Positions 17,916-26,808 of a stretch of 64,000 nucleotides of DNA are shown here, in pieces. The stretch is from Methanomethylovorans hollandica DSM 15978 (GTDB lineage: Archaea; Halobacteriota; Methanosarcinia; Methanosarcinales; Methanosarcinaceae). Every line of letters starts with the position of its first letter. Positions within the stretch are counted from its first letter, which is position 1. A program made the translations under genes and the position numbers. The notes beneath the pieces were generated by a model, which was not told where the DNA came from, did no database searches, and was given only the letters and a program-made list of their open reading frames with translations. The stretch is from contig NC_019977.1 of NCBI RefSeq assembly GCF_000328665.1, positions 1,542,011-1,606,010 on the forward strand. Direction: 5' to 3'.

Positions 17916-18566
17916 ATGATCAACATGTCATCCGAATGTTCAACTGAAAATACTGTGAAAAAGATTGCCTCTTTTGAGGATGCTGTAAGATTTCACGGGC
18001 ACGTGTGCCCGGGGCTTACTATTGGTTATATAGCTGCCAAAGCTGCAATCGAAAAACTGGATGCAGAAAGAGATGTAGATGAAGAGCTAGTGACCATTGT
18101 GGAGAACGATGCGTGTGGAGTTGATGCAGTGCAGGTCCTTACAGGATGCACTATAGGTAAAGGTAATCTCATCCATCAGGACCATGCAAAACAGGTTTTT
18201 ACTTTTATATGTAGGGACAGCGGAAAAGCTGTAAGGGTTGCCCTGAAGGCTAGTTTCAACATCGATAACATCGACCCCGAAGTGAACAAACTGCGTCCGA
18301 AAGTAATGTCCGGCACAGCCACAGGGGAAGAAAAAAAAGAATTCAGCGAGCGTATGGATGGCATATCCCAGACCATGAGGAACACGCCTGTAGAGAAAAT
18401 GTTTGACATACGGTTCGTTGATGCCAAGATCCCTCAGAAAGCAAGGATATTCAACTCCGTCCAGTGTGCCAAATGTAGAGAAATGATGGCAGAATCCAGG
18501 GCAAGGGTGCAGAACGGGGAATACGTGTGCATACCATGCTATGAGGAATATACCAGAGGATGGTAA
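17916..18566 (+). CDS. FmdE-family protein with C-terminal zinc ribbon
   Basis: About 216 residues. The FmdE motif is FHGHVCPGLTIGY, followed by ENDACGVDAVQVLTGCTIGKGN, and a C-terminal CxxC...CxxC ribbon (QCAKCREMM, VCIPCYEEY). FmdE was named from the formylmethanofuran dehydrogenase operon but many members are stand-alone and probably handle metal or pterin. ATGs at 17916 and 17925 and a TTG at 17901 are all possible, none with a good ribosome site, so the message may be nearly leaderless. Confidence 0.85.
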   Translation: MINMSSECSTENTVKKIASFEDAVRFHGHVCPGLTIGYIAAKAAIEKLDAERDVDEELVTIVENDACGVDAVQVLTGCTIGKGNLIHQDHAKQVFTFICRDSGKAVRVALKASFNIDNIDPEVNKLRPKVMSGTATGEEKKEFSERMDGISQTMRNTPVEKMFDIRFVDAKIPQKARIFNSVQCAKCREMMAESRARVQNGEYVCIPCYEEYTRGW

Positions 18567-18669
18567 GCATACAGCAGGAAGGAAAATGAATTCGACAGGT
18601 ATTTATCTAAGATACTCACACATAGGTTCGTATTATATTCGTAAAAAAGTAATAGGGAGTTAAATTCAT

Positions 18670-18846
18670 ATGGTAGTTATAGTTGATAGAAATCTTTGTA
18701 CAGGATGCGGGCAATGTATTGATACCTGTCCCGTAGAAGCGCTTTCATTGGGTTCCGATGACATTGTGGTTGCTGATGCGGACTCATGTGTTGATTGTGG
18801 ACAGTGCATAGACGTATGTCCTGTTGAAGCACTCTCACTGGACTGA
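18670..18846 (+). CDS. 2[4Fe-4S] ferredoxin, 58 residues
   Basis: Two complete C-x2-C-x2-C-x3-CP cluster motifs (CTGCGQCIDTCP at residue 10, CVDCGQCIDVCP at residue 40) in near-perfect internal duplication, both followed by VEALSL. GGGAG lies about 12 nt before the ATG. Small electron carrier of methanogen type. It is short enough for automated gene calling to miss. Confidence 0.92.
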   Translation: MVVIVDRNLCTGCGQCIDTCPVEALSLGSDDIVVADADSCVDCGQCIDVCPVEALSLD

Positions 18847-18955
18847 GCTCACTGCAATTTCCCTCTCATTAATTTCAGATATTAAAGAAATGTATAGTGT
18901 GTGCAGCAGTTCTAACTATGTTGGGATCAAATACATTATAGGGTGAAATGAATAT

Positions 18956-19345
18956 ATGCCTAAATCCCTTTCAAAAGGTATTATCGATAACGTTTCTGGG
19001 CCCAAGTCTGTGGATGCCTATCTTGCTGGCGTTCCGGAAGATGCGCGTGCTACGCTGATAAAGCTGCGTAAGATTATCCAGGCAACAGCGCCCAATGCAA
19101 CAGAGGGCATTAGTTACCACATACCTACCTTCAAGTACAAAGGTCCACTTGTAGCCTTTGCTGCCTTCCCTGCACACTGCAGTTTTTATGTAATGAGCCC
19201 GGCAGTCATGGAAGCTCACAGGGATGAGCTCAGATCCTATGATACTGCCAAGGGCACTATCCGCTTTCCTGTCAATAAACCTCTTCCTGCCTCGCTTGTG
19301 AAAAAGCTTGTAAAGGCACGTATCGAGGAGAACGAGAAAGCTTAA
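18956..19345 (+). CDS. DUF1801 (YdhG-like) protein
   Basis: 129 residues with the family core: YLAGVPEDARATLIKLRKIIQATAPNATEGISYHIPTFKYKG, then FAAFPAHCSFYVM and the ending GTIRFPVNKPLPASLVKKLVKARIEEN. Cytosolic; function not established for the family. Monocistronic between two ferredoxin genes. Confidence 0.88.
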   Translation: MPKSLSKGIIDNVSGPKSVDAYLAGVPEDARATLIKLRKIIQATAPNATEGISYHIPTFKYKGPLVAFAAFPAHCSFYVMSPAVMEAHRDELRSYDTAKGTIRFPVNKPLPASLVKKLVKARIEENEKA

Positions 19346-19488
19346 CATTATTGTTGGAAAAACAATAATTTTGATCTTCAAATCATCTTTTCGTGCATCT
19401 GCAATAACCAAAGCAGTTGTTTTTGTTGTGTTTGTCTTATATACTATGCAATTCAAACGTACATTATCCATCCAAGGGGGAGTAAAGT

Positions 19489-19719
19489 ATGGCAGACAAA
19501 ACCATTAAAGCATCTGAAAATGTTCCAGGTCCGTACTATGTAGATGAAGAGTGCATAGCATGTGAATTATGTGTAAACACAGCTCCGGATTATTTCAAAA
19601 TGGCTGATGATAGGCCACAAGCATATGTTTTTAAACAACCCAAAACTGATGAGGAAAAAGATCTTTGTGAGGACGCATTAGGCGTTTGTCCTGTTGATGC
19701 CATAGGAAATGACGGATAA
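19489..19719 (+). CDS. Ferredoxin, single [4Fe-4S] type
   Basis: 76 residues: CIACELC near the start and CPVDAI near the end give C-x2-C-x2-C...CP, the layout of monocluster ferredoxins (residue pattern DEECIACELCVNTAPDYFKM). A GGGGGAG site precedes the ATG. The following 190 nt (19720-19909) show no gene. Confidence 0.9.
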   Translation: MADKTIKASENVPGPYYVDEECIACELCVNTAPDYFKMADDRPQAYVFKQPKTDEEKDLCEDALGVCPVDAIGNDG

Positions 19720-19909
19720 ATCCAGTGATATCATGTTAAACTAATAAGATCCCCACATTTTTCACAAACCCATTTTTTATTTTTGAGAACCATAAGTTCT
19801 TCTCCCGCAGTTCATACCTCAGGGGGCTATCACGGTCTTATCGAGAGTTAACTGATGTATTTCACCTCAGAACTTGCTAATATCCATTTTCATTACTCGC
19901 ACACAACAT

Positions 19910-20560
19910 TTATCTCATCATCAGTCTCTTAGTGGCCAATACTGCATCTGCAGCTGTTTTTGCGTATGCGTCCGCTCCTATGGCATCTGCATATTCCTGA
20001 GTAACGGGGGCACCGCTAACCAGCAATTTAGCTCTCTTCCTTTTAGTTAAACTTTCCAGCAATTCTCTGATTTCCCTGAGTCCGGACATGGATAATGTGG
20101 TCATTGCGGATGCAATGATAACATCAGCATCGTGTTCAGCTGCCTTCTGAACTATTATTTCAGCAGGCAGGTCTTTTCCCAGATCGACCACATTGAAACC
20201 TTCTACACGTAGCATGCTTGCAGCTATTTTCTTACCAAGGTCATGTATGTCATTCCTCACAGTTCCCATAATAATGGTTCCTTTATTCTCGGGTACCAGT
20301 CCGGTTCCGGAAATTTCTTCAAGGACCATTTTGGTCACATTTTCCATGATATTCGAAGACAAAATAAACTGTGCAAGGAAATATTCCTTTTCATCGAATT
20401 TCCTGCCGATTTCCACCATAGCCTCCGCTAATTTGCTCAGAAGCTTCATAGGATCATATTCACTATCCATCCATTCTCTGGCAACTTCCAGGACCTTATT
20501 CTCATTGATCTGTACAAGGGCTTCATATCCCATATCCAGGAGTTTATCTTCTTGTAACAT
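19910..20560 (-). CDS. Methyltransferase-associated corrinoid protein (MtbC/MttC-type)
   Basis: 216 residues. An N-terminal four-helix methyltransferase cap domain is followed by a B12-binding Rossmann domain with the lower-ligand motif D-I-H-D-L-G (His106), then SAMTTLSMSGLREI and GAPVTQEYADAIGADAY. It carries the methyl group between a substrate methyltransferase and a CoM methylase. No partner methyltransferase (mtbB/mttB-like) is adjacent. It is divergent from the MarR gene at 20689, which may control it. Specific substrate cannot be read. Confidence 0.88.
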   Translation of the reverse strand: MLQEDKLLDMGYEALVQINENKVLEVAREWMDSEYDPMKLLSKLAEAMVEIGRKFDEKEYFLAQFILSSNIMENVTKMVLEEISGTGLVPENKGTIIMGTVRNDIHDLGKKIAASMLRVEGFNVVDLGKDLPAEIIVQKAAEHDADVIIASAMTTLSMSGLREIRELLESLTKRKRAKLLVSGAPVTQEYADAIGADAYAKTAADAVLATKRLMMR

Positions 20561-20565
20561 AGATC

Positions 20566-20582
20566 CTGTATTTTAGGATACA
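20566..20582. promoter_or_regulatory. Short inverted repeat at the corrinoid-protein 5' end
   Basis: ATCCT-GTATTTT-AGGAT (5-bp arms) lies 6 nt upstream of the corrinoid gene start on its minus-strand leader. May be an operator or leader hairpin; weak. Confidence 0.25.
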
Positions 20583-20639
20583 GACGAATGGTAAATACTT
20601 TTTGATAGGTGTATATCCGATGTTTCCGGAAAAGCCAAA

Positions 20640-20670
20640 AAGTATATATGTTAGGCAAACCCTAACTAAC
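20640..20670 (+). promoter_or_regulatory. Promoter and operator of the MarR gene
   Basis: A TATA box (AGTATATATG, 20641-20650) is directly followed by a perfect inverted repeat GTTAGG-CAAAC-CCTAAC (20650-20666), then a further CTAAC. The same layout recurs in front of lon. Autoregulation is inferred. Confidence 0.65.
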
Positions 20671-20688
20671 CAGAAGAACAGGGATACA

Positions 20689-21105
20689 ATGGAAAGAAAA
20701 GAGCATTTGTACGTAGTTTTTGAAAATTTATTGAAAGTTAAAAACGAGTGCTCTTGTGAGATCTTCTCTGAATGTGGCCTCTCGGATATTACTGTGAAAC
20801 AGGTAGGATATCTAAAAGCCATTGATGAGCATGAAAAAGTAACATTCAGCAGGCTTGCCAGGATCACCCGGAACTCTAAGCCTACTATCACGGAGATGGT
20901 TAACAAATTTGTGAAAATGGAGTGTGTATACAGAGAAAGGTCTGCGGATGATGGCAGGATCTATTATATTTGTCTTACAGAAAAAGGACAGATGATAGCG
21001 CGTTCCGAAAAAAATGCTTTACTAAAACTCATAGAAAAAATGTCAGATGCATTGGATGAACACGATATGGACACTCTTATACAAATTCTTCACAAAATAC
21101 AGTGA
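20689..21105 (+). CDS. MarR-family transcriptional regulator
   Basis: 138 residues from ATG 20689 (AGGGA just upstream; an earlier in-frame ATG would place coding sequence over the promoter). Winged helix: FSRLARITRNSKPTITEMVNKFVKMECVYRERSADDGRIYYICLTEKG. An unusual ECSCEIFSECG segment near residue 21 puts three cysteines before the DNA-binding domain, possibly a redox or metal sensor. It is flanked by the divergent corrinoid gene and lon, whose promoter carries a related operator. Confidence 0.85.
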   Translation: MERKEHLYVVFENLLKVKNECSCEIFSECGLSDITVKQVGYLKAIDEHEKVTFSRLARITRNSKPTITEMVNKFVKMECVYRERSADDGRIYYICLTEKGQMIARSEKNALLKLIEKMSDALDEHDMDTLIQILHKIQ

Positions 21106-21127
21106 TAACTGCAACGATGTTTTGTCC

Positions 21128-21158
21128 GCATATATAGTTAGGGCAATACAAACTAAAC
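21128..21158 (+). promoter_or_regulatory. lon promoter with MarR-like operator
   Basis: A TATA-like box (CATATATAG, 21130-21138) is joined to GTTAGGGCAATACAAACTAAAC (21137-21158), echoing GTTAGG-CAAAC-CCTAACTAAC in front of the MarR gene. The second arm is imperfect. Shared control is inferred. Confidence 0.5.
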
Positions 21159-21185
21159 GATTTTTATACTTCGAGACGATCAATA

Positions 21186-23576
21186 ATGTATTCACAACAA
21201 CCCAGCAATAACAAAGAAAGCATCGTGATACCCCTATTTGAGATGGTGATATATCCCCATAGCCGGACAAAGTTCCTTATAGAGAAGACTCTCGGAGAGA
21301 AACTTTTAACTGAGATGAATAACGGAGAGCCGGTGCACGCAATAGGATTGACAGTAAAGAGCGATAAAAGACCACCAGATATTTCTGAAGATGATCTGTA
21401 TAGAACAGGGATCCTTTTCCACATAACGTCATTGCAGCCCGCAGACGAGGAATATCTGATCCATGTGAAATCTCTGCAGAGAGTAGAGACTTCTTCCCTG
21501 TACCTCAAGGACGGAGAGTTCTATGCCAGCTACGAACCATTGCCAGATATCCATGACCTTGATGAGAATTTCCAGGAAACTATACTGTCAGATGTGAAAA
21601 AGACCATAAATGATATCAGCAGCCGCTTCCATAGTTCAGAGGAGTTTACGCGTCCGATAGCAGATATGGATTCCATTGATCATATAATGGGTTATGTCAT
21701 GCCATTTATGCCCATAAAGATATCAGAGAAACAGGATCTTCTGGAAACAGTTTCTTTACGTGAACGGTATCTTACCTTCCTTTACATACTAAACAAGCAG
21801 AAAGAGAACATCAACCTGCAGATAGAAGTAGCAAAGAAGGTTGCAGAGAAGGTCAATAAGTCACATAGGGAAGCGATGCTGCGAGAGCAGCTTAAGGTGA
21901 TTCAGGAAGAGCTCAATGATAATGAAGACTCGGTCTTGGGTGAAGTAGGATACAGGGAAAGGATCGATAGTTCAAATATGCCTGAAGAGGTGAAAAAGAA
22001 AGCCCTTTCGGAGTTGAAGAAACTTGATAACGGTGGCAGCCATAACCCTGAAAACCCTGTGATAAGGAACTATCTGGATCTCTTGCTGGATCTGCCCTGG
22101 ATGATAGACGAAAAAAAGAACATTGATATCAATGAAGCCCGCAGTGTGCTTGAAAGCAATCATAATGGACTTGAAAAAGTAAAAGAGAGGATAATCCAGC
22201 ATCTGGCAGTGATGAAACTGAAACATGAGAAGCAGGGTTCTATTCTGCTCTTTACAGGACCGCCGGGAACAGGCAAGACCAGCCTTGGAAAGAGCATTGC
22301 AGATGCCCTGGGCAGGAAATATGTCCGGGTGAGCCTGGGCGGTGTCAAGGATGAAGCTGAGATAAGGGGTCACCGGAGGACTTACGTGGGAGCTCTGCCT
22401 GGAAGGATCATACAGGGCATGAAGAAGGCAGGCACGAAGAATCCCGTGTTCGTGCTTGACGAGATAGACAAGCTATCGTCTTCATATTCCGGAGACCCTG
22501 CAAGTGCGCTTCTGGAAGTCCTTGACCCTGAGCAGAACGGAACGTTCTCAGACCACTACCTGGAGGTCCCTTATGATCTGTCTGAGGTATTGTTCATAGC
22601 TACTGCCAACTCTCTGGCAACTATCCCATGGCCACTGCTTGACAGGTTGGAGGTCATAGAGATCTCAGGCTACACAAAGAATGAAAAGCTTGCAATTGCA
22701 AAAGATCATTTGCTGCCTTCTATACTGGAAGAGCACGGCCTTGATGCCGACAAGCTTAAGGTAGACGATGAAGCCCTGAAGCTCATCATTGATAAGTACA
22801 CTCATGAAGCTGGTGTAAGGGGGCTTAAAAAACAGCTTGCAAGGACTGCGAGGTTCGTATCAGAGAGGATAGTGTCCGGAAAGGCTGAACTTCCTTATGA
22901 GGTGAAGGTTGAGATGCTCAAGGTGATCCTTGGAAAAGAGTTGGTCCGGCAGGAAGAAGCCAGGAAAGAGAATGTACCTGGTGTGGTTACAGGACTTGCC
23001 TGGACTCCTGTAGGAGGCGATATCCTTTTCATAGAGGGCACTTTCATGCCCGGAAAGGGTAAGCTCACTCTTACAGGCCAGCTTGGAGATGTGATGAAAG
23101 AGTCTGCTCAGATCTCTTTGAGCCTGGCAAGGTCAAGGCTTGCAAACACTGTGAGCGGCTTTGACTTTATAAAAAGCGATATTCACATACATGTGCCCTC
23201 AGGTGCGACCCCCAAGGATGGGCCTTCGGCAGGTGTGACCTTGTTCACTGCTCTTACATCCCTCATTACCGGCAAAGCGGTTGATCCGCAGCTTGCCATG
23301 ACAGGAGAGATAACGCTCAGTGGAGCAGTGCTGCCTGTAGGAGGCATAAAGGAGAAAGTACTTGCTGCGCACAGAGCCGGTATAAAGAAGGTGATCCTGC
23401 CAAAAGAGAACGCAAGGGATCTTGAAGATGTGCCTGAAGATGCCAGGAGCGAACTCACGTTCGTGACAGTGCAGACCATAGAGGATGTGCTGAAAGAAGC
23501 TCTTGACATTGATCTGCCTAAGCCTCTTGTATCAAATACAGGAAGCAGCAGTTTAACACCCGTGCAGAATATTTAA
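21186..23576 (+). CDS. lon: Bacterial-type (LonA) ATP-dependent protease
   Basis: 796 residues, the soluble LonA architecture: N-terminal substrate-binding domain, coiled coil, AAA+ module (Walker A GPPGTGKT at 358-365, Walker B FVLDEID), and C-terminal peptidase with catalytic Ser681 in PKDGPSAG and Lys724 in GGIKEK. Most archaea carry membrane-bound LonB; this protein lacks membrane segments, so it is of bacterial descent, as in some other methanogens. Degrades misfolded and regulatory proteins. Probably regulated by the MarR encoded upstream. Confidence 0.95.
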   Translation: MYSQQPSNNKESIVIPLFEMVIYPHSRTKFLIEKTLGEKLLTEMNNGEPVHAIGLTVKSDKRPPDISEDDLYRTGILFHITSLQPADEEYLIHVKSLQRVETSSLYLKDGEFYASYEPLPDIHDLDENFQETILSDVKKTINDISSRFHSSEEFTRPIADMDSIDHIMGYVMPFMPIKISEKQDLLETVSLRERYLTFLYILNKQKENINLQIEVAKKVAEKVNKSHREAMLREQLKVIQEELNDNEDSVLGEVGYRERIDSSNMPEEVKKKALSELKKLDNGGSHNPENPVIRNYLDLLLDLPWMIDEKKNIDINEARSVLESNHNGLEKVKERIIQHLAVMKLKHEKQGSILLFTGPPGTGKTSLGKSIADALGRKYVRVSLGGVKDEAEIRGHRRTYVGALPGRIIQGMKKAGTKNPVFVLDEIDKLSSSYSGDPASALLEVLDPEQNGTFSDHYLEVPYDLSEVLFIATANSLATIPWPLLDRLEVIEISGYTKNEKLAIAKDHLLPSILEEHGLDADKLKVDDEALKLIIDKYTHEAGVRGLKKQLARTARFVSERIVSGKAELPYEVKVEMLKVILGKELVRQEEARKENVPGVVTGLAWTPVGGDILFIEGTFMPGKGKLTLTGQLGDVMKESAQISLSLARSRLANTVSGFDFIKSDIHIHVPSGATPKDGPSAGVTLFTALTSLITGKAVDPQLAMTGEITLSGAVLPVGGIKEKVLAAHRAGIKKVILPKENARDLEDVPEDARSELTFVTVQTIEDVLKEALDIDLPKPLVSNTGSSSLTPVQNI

Positions 23577-23588
23577 GTGCAGGCAAGG

Positions 23589-23612
23589 ATTACGGTCCTG
23601 CAGGGCCGTAAT
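23589..23612 (+). terminator. Hairpin after lon
   Basis: ATTACGG and CCGTAAT arms enclose a self-complementary loop (TCCTGCAGGG), followed by AT-rich sequence with short T-runs. Likely transcript end for lon. Confidence 0.5.
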
Positions 23613-23680
23613 ATATTATTTTATGCAATTGTATTTCCTCCATACTCTGTTAACATTATCTGGCTCCATCTGCATTGAGC

Positions 23681-24685
23681 TCATCTTGCAAAGAAGCTTG
23701 CTCCCATGTCCTTTGCTATTTTCTTGCAGGCATCTATGTCGATCTCAGGCACTTTTACAACGGTCATCCTGGTACTGATGCCTGCAGCAATACACTGGCG
23801 GGCAAAAGTGAGCATAGCCTGATATGATCCCGAGAATACTGGTCTGCAAAGTTTCTCATATAGTTCTTCGGTTTGTGCGTTCAGACTTACGGAAACAGCA
23901 GCCATTCCTGCTTGCTTAAGCTCTTTCACAACGTCTATATCAGGATTGATCAATGCTGCATGCCCATTGGTATCAAGTCTCACTTTTATTCCCTGCTCAT
24001 GGAGCCATGCTGTGATCCTGAGCAGGACTGACAGCCTGGCAGTAGGTTCACCAAATCCTGTAAAAACAATTTCCTTATATTTATCAAGGTCCAGTTCACT
24101 GAGGTGACTGATCATATCTTCCAGTGTAGGTTCCCTTGAGAGCCAGAGATCATATCCATAAACTACGTCTGAAATGTCTCTTATGCAGAAAGTGCATCTG
24201 GCACTGCATCTGTTAGTGATGTTAAGGTAGAGGTTACTATGTACCTCATAGGCAATAGTATCTTTATGTCCCTGGGCAAGATCATTTTTACCGTACAAGA
24301 TCCTTTCTTTTACTCCCCTAGTATTTTCACCCATTTCATCCTCCCATGTACCTGAAGGGATCACAAAGCTTCTGTTCTTCATAGAGGATGGTATATCCTT
24401 CAGAAAGTACATCTGCGCAGTGATACCATTTTCCATTTCCACTTCTGATCTGAAATACCATTCGCCTTCATGGTCATCGAGCTTGCATAACAGCTCTGTG
24501 TTTATATTATATATTTCTCCAGTAATTAAAGATATGCGTAGGTCATATAGTACTCCCGGGAAAGGACCAAGATCTATCAGGCCATATTTTTGAGAAGTAC
24601 GGGTTTTGCATACGAAAGTTGCGCTTTCCATGAGCTGATGACTTACACCTTCTCGTTTTAAGGTGCCATACACAAAAAGATACAT
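23681..24685 (-). CDS. Gamma-glutamylcyclotransferase-like domain fused to radical SAM enzyme
   Basis: 334 residues. Residues 1-110 form a GGCT/AIG2-like fold: VYGTLKRE at the start and LDDHEGEW with the expected acid at Glu73. Residues about 145-334 are a radical SAM domain with CSARCTFC (C160, C164, C167), GFGEPT and SLNAQTEELYEKLCRP, close to the TatD-associated radical SAM family. No stop or frameshift separates them. The downstream end is short, without extra Fe-S cysteines. The upstream flavoprotein gene ends 2 nt before this start, so they are cotranscribed. Substrate unknown. Confidence 0.82.
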   Translation of the reverse strand: MYLFVYGTLKREGVSHQLMESATFVCKTRTSQKYGLIDLGPFPGVLYDLRISLITGEIYNINTELLCKLDDHEGEWYFRSEVEMENGITAQMYFLKDIPSSMKNRSFVIPSGTWEDEMGENTRGVKERILYGKNDLAQGHKDTIAYEVHSNLYLNITNRCSARCTFCIRDISDVVYGYDLWLSREPTLEDMISHLSELDLDKYKEIVFTGFGEPTARLSVLLRITAWLHEQGIKVRLDTNGHAALINPDIDVVKELKQAGMAAVSVSLNAQTEELYEKLCRPVFSGSYQAMLTFARQCIAAGISTRMTVVKVPEIDIDACKKIAKDMGASFFAR

Positions 24686-24686
24686 G

Positions 24687-25877
24687 TCAGCCCATGCCCA
24701 TATTTAATCGTTGCAGGGTCTTTTTCACTGGATCAGGCAACTGGCCACACTGTATAGCTTTCATTTGTGCAGGCGAGATGGCCTTGATGGCCGTGTTCAT
24801 CAATCCATCCGAAAGCATGAGCCTGTCCATTAATTTGCGTACGTGCACAGCAGTCCTTATCTCCAGTCCCATCTGGGCTCGCCACCTTCTGTCATATTCT
24901 TCAAGTCTGCATTTCCCTTCCAGGAAATCGGAAGCAGATTCACCCGCAAGCTTACCTCCGACCATGGCTGTGGATATGCCTCCTCCGTTAGTGGCAATGA
25001 GATGACCTGCGGCATCCCCTGCAATAAGAGTATCTTTTGTGGCCGTGACCCTGGGTGCACCTCCCACCGGCACGAGTCCGGAAATGACCGATATGATATT
25101 GCCTTCCTTTAATTTTTCACTGGCAATGGGATGCTGGCACATGAACTTGTTCAGATAATCCCTTGCACACATATGTTCTGCAAAGAGAGCTTCCCGGATA
25201 CCCACCCCAATATTTGCCCTGTCACCACCCTGGGAAATTATCCAGGCATAGCCTCCGGGAACATAGTCTTTCCCAAAATACATTTCCACAGCTTCTTTAT
25301 CCACGTCGACATCAGAGAGCTCATATTCAAAAGCTGTACTTGTTCCCATGGGGTCGGGTTCTCTTACCATGCCATTTGAAGCAGCAACTATGGAATTTGG
25401 CCCGTCCGCTCCAATAATCACCTTTCCCTGCACTTCGTATCTTCCGAATGCACCGTCCATTGTCACTTCTGTCCTGTTCACTTCCAGCACATTGGTGGCG
25501 ATCAATAGATGTGCGCCTGTTTTTGCAGCCACTGAGGCAAGATGTTTATCGAACCTGCGCCTGTCAAGAGCATCTCCCTGTACTTCAAAACCTTTGGATA
25601 TGCCATTTGGGGCTATAAATCGTTGAAAAGACGTGGTGGCATGTATGCAGCTTGAAGGGTATTCCTCAAGGGTGAAGGGTAGTTCTGCACTGGGTATGAG
25701 CTCCTGCAGTGTCTCAACATGGGGCAGAAAACCACCACATTGCAGAGGCACTCCGATATCTTTCTTCTTATCAACTAACAGGACAGACATACCTCTCTGG
25801 GCTGCATAGGTGGCGGCAGTGGAACCGGCAGGACCGGCGCCTATTACAATAATGTCATAGGATTCTTCAGGGATCAT
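24687..25877 (-). CDS. Geranylgeranyl-reductase-family FAD oxidoreductase
   Basis: About 396 residues. FAD-binding GAGPAGS near the N-terminus, a VPLQCGGF segment, the family GADGPNS motif, and the C-terminal IAGDAAGHLIATNGGGISTAMVGGKLAGE. Family members saturate isoprenoid chains of archaeal lipids or menaquinone-like molecules. The ATG at 25877 (GAGAT upstream) is preferred to a TTG three codons earlier. First gene of a pair with the cyclotransferase/radical SAM fusion. Confidence 0.88.
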   Translation of the reverse strand: MIPEESYDIIVIGAGPAGSTAATYAAQRGMSVLLVDKKKDIGVPLQCGGFLPHVETLQELIPSAELPFTLEEYPSSCIHATTSFQRFIAPNGISKGFEVQGDALDRRRFDKHLASVAAKTGAHLLIATNVLEVNRTEVTMDGAFGRYEVQGKVIIGADGPNSIVAASNGMVREPDPMGTSTAFEYELSDVDVDKEAVEMYFGKDYVPGGYAWIISQGGDRANIGVGIREALFAEHMCARDYLNKFMCQHPIASEKLKEGNIISVISGLVPVGGAPRVTATKDTLIAGDAAGHLIATNGGGISTAMVGGKLAGESASDFLEGKCRLEEYDRRWRAQMGLEIRTAVHVRKLMDRLMLSDGLMNTAIKAISPAQMKAIQCGQLPDPVKKTLQRLNMGMG

Positions 25878-26013
25878 GTATCTCAATAATCTTTTTGGGA
25901 ATATAAGAGTGGTTCATGATATTTAATTATTGAGCAGCGTATCTTCGCAATTGATATCCAATTAGTGTCTTTTGTTCGACATCTTAATATGTTCCTCATA
26001 ACAAGAGAAAAGG

Positions 26014-26745
26014 ATGTTACAGATGGATGATAGCAGGAACTGCTGGCTGGTGGACACCGGATACTGCCAAAAGAGGGCGGAAGCTTGCCTGGAACAGGGA
26101 GTTGTTACCATAGATATTGAGATCCATCTGATGGACGAACTTGCTGATGATATCGTCAACCTGAAATATATTGACACGAAAAGCTCGAATTTCGAATATC
26201 TGCGTGAAGAATATAGGAAGATGGATGACAAGTTCAGAGCAGAACTTGCGGAAGAATTCGAAAAGATCAAATTGCCTGATGGCTCTCCTGAAGCATTACA
26301 GCAGCAGAAACTGGAACTTCTCACATCCAGACTCAATCGGTTAAGAGAAGAGGCACGTCTTTTGCGGGAAACCATGAAAGAGTTTGACAGATTTGAAAAA
26401 CGCGAACGCATAAAGGAACTTATCAGATCTCGTTTGTGTTACATCGGAGAAGGAAAGCTTAACAGCTGGTCCGAAGATATATTTTGTTTTGCCAATGAGA
26501 TCCATAATGGTGATCTTGTGATCATGCCTCTCACAGATGAGAGTTATTTTGCCGTCGGAAAAGTAAGGGGAGGCTATGAATATGCAGAGAATGGCCTCAA
26601 CCTTCGGCACTTAAGGGATGTTACCTGGATACAGGAGAAGCTTCATATCCCACCACTGACAAAACTCCAAGGTGTTTCCCGCAGAGTAATGCCCATAGAA
26701 GGGGAACTTAAGGCATCATTAATGGATCTGCTGGATAAGCAGTAA
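26014..26745 (+). CDS. Coiled-coil protein with Mrr-N/McrB-accessory-like C-terminal domain
   Basis: 243 residues: an N-terminal region of unknown fold, a central helix-rich coiled coil (LLTSRLNRLREEARLLRETM, residues about 95-130), and a C-terminal beta domain with FANEIHNGDLVIMPL...YFAVGKVRGGYEY...RDVTWI, resembling a domain found beside restriction-type nucleases. No nuclease motif is present and no restriction gene is adjacent. Function not established; the similarity is from memory of motif style. Confidence 0.6.
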   Translation: MLQMDDSRNCWLVDTGYCQKRAEACLEQGVVTIDIEIHLMDELADDIVNLKYIDTKSSNFEYLREEYRKMDDKFRAELAEEFEKIKLPDGSPEALQQQKLELLTSRLNRLREEARLLRETMKEFDRFEKRERIKELIRSRLCYIGEGKLNSWSEDIFCFANEIHNGDLVIMPLTDESYFAVGKVRGGYEYAENGLNLRHLRDVTWIQEKLHIPPLTKLQGVSRRVMPIEGELKASLMDLLDKQ

Positions 26746-26808
26746 TTGTTGAGACAAAAGTTCTTTGTCCTGATCATGGGCTAAAAATCCATGAAAATGT
26801 TTCGGATA

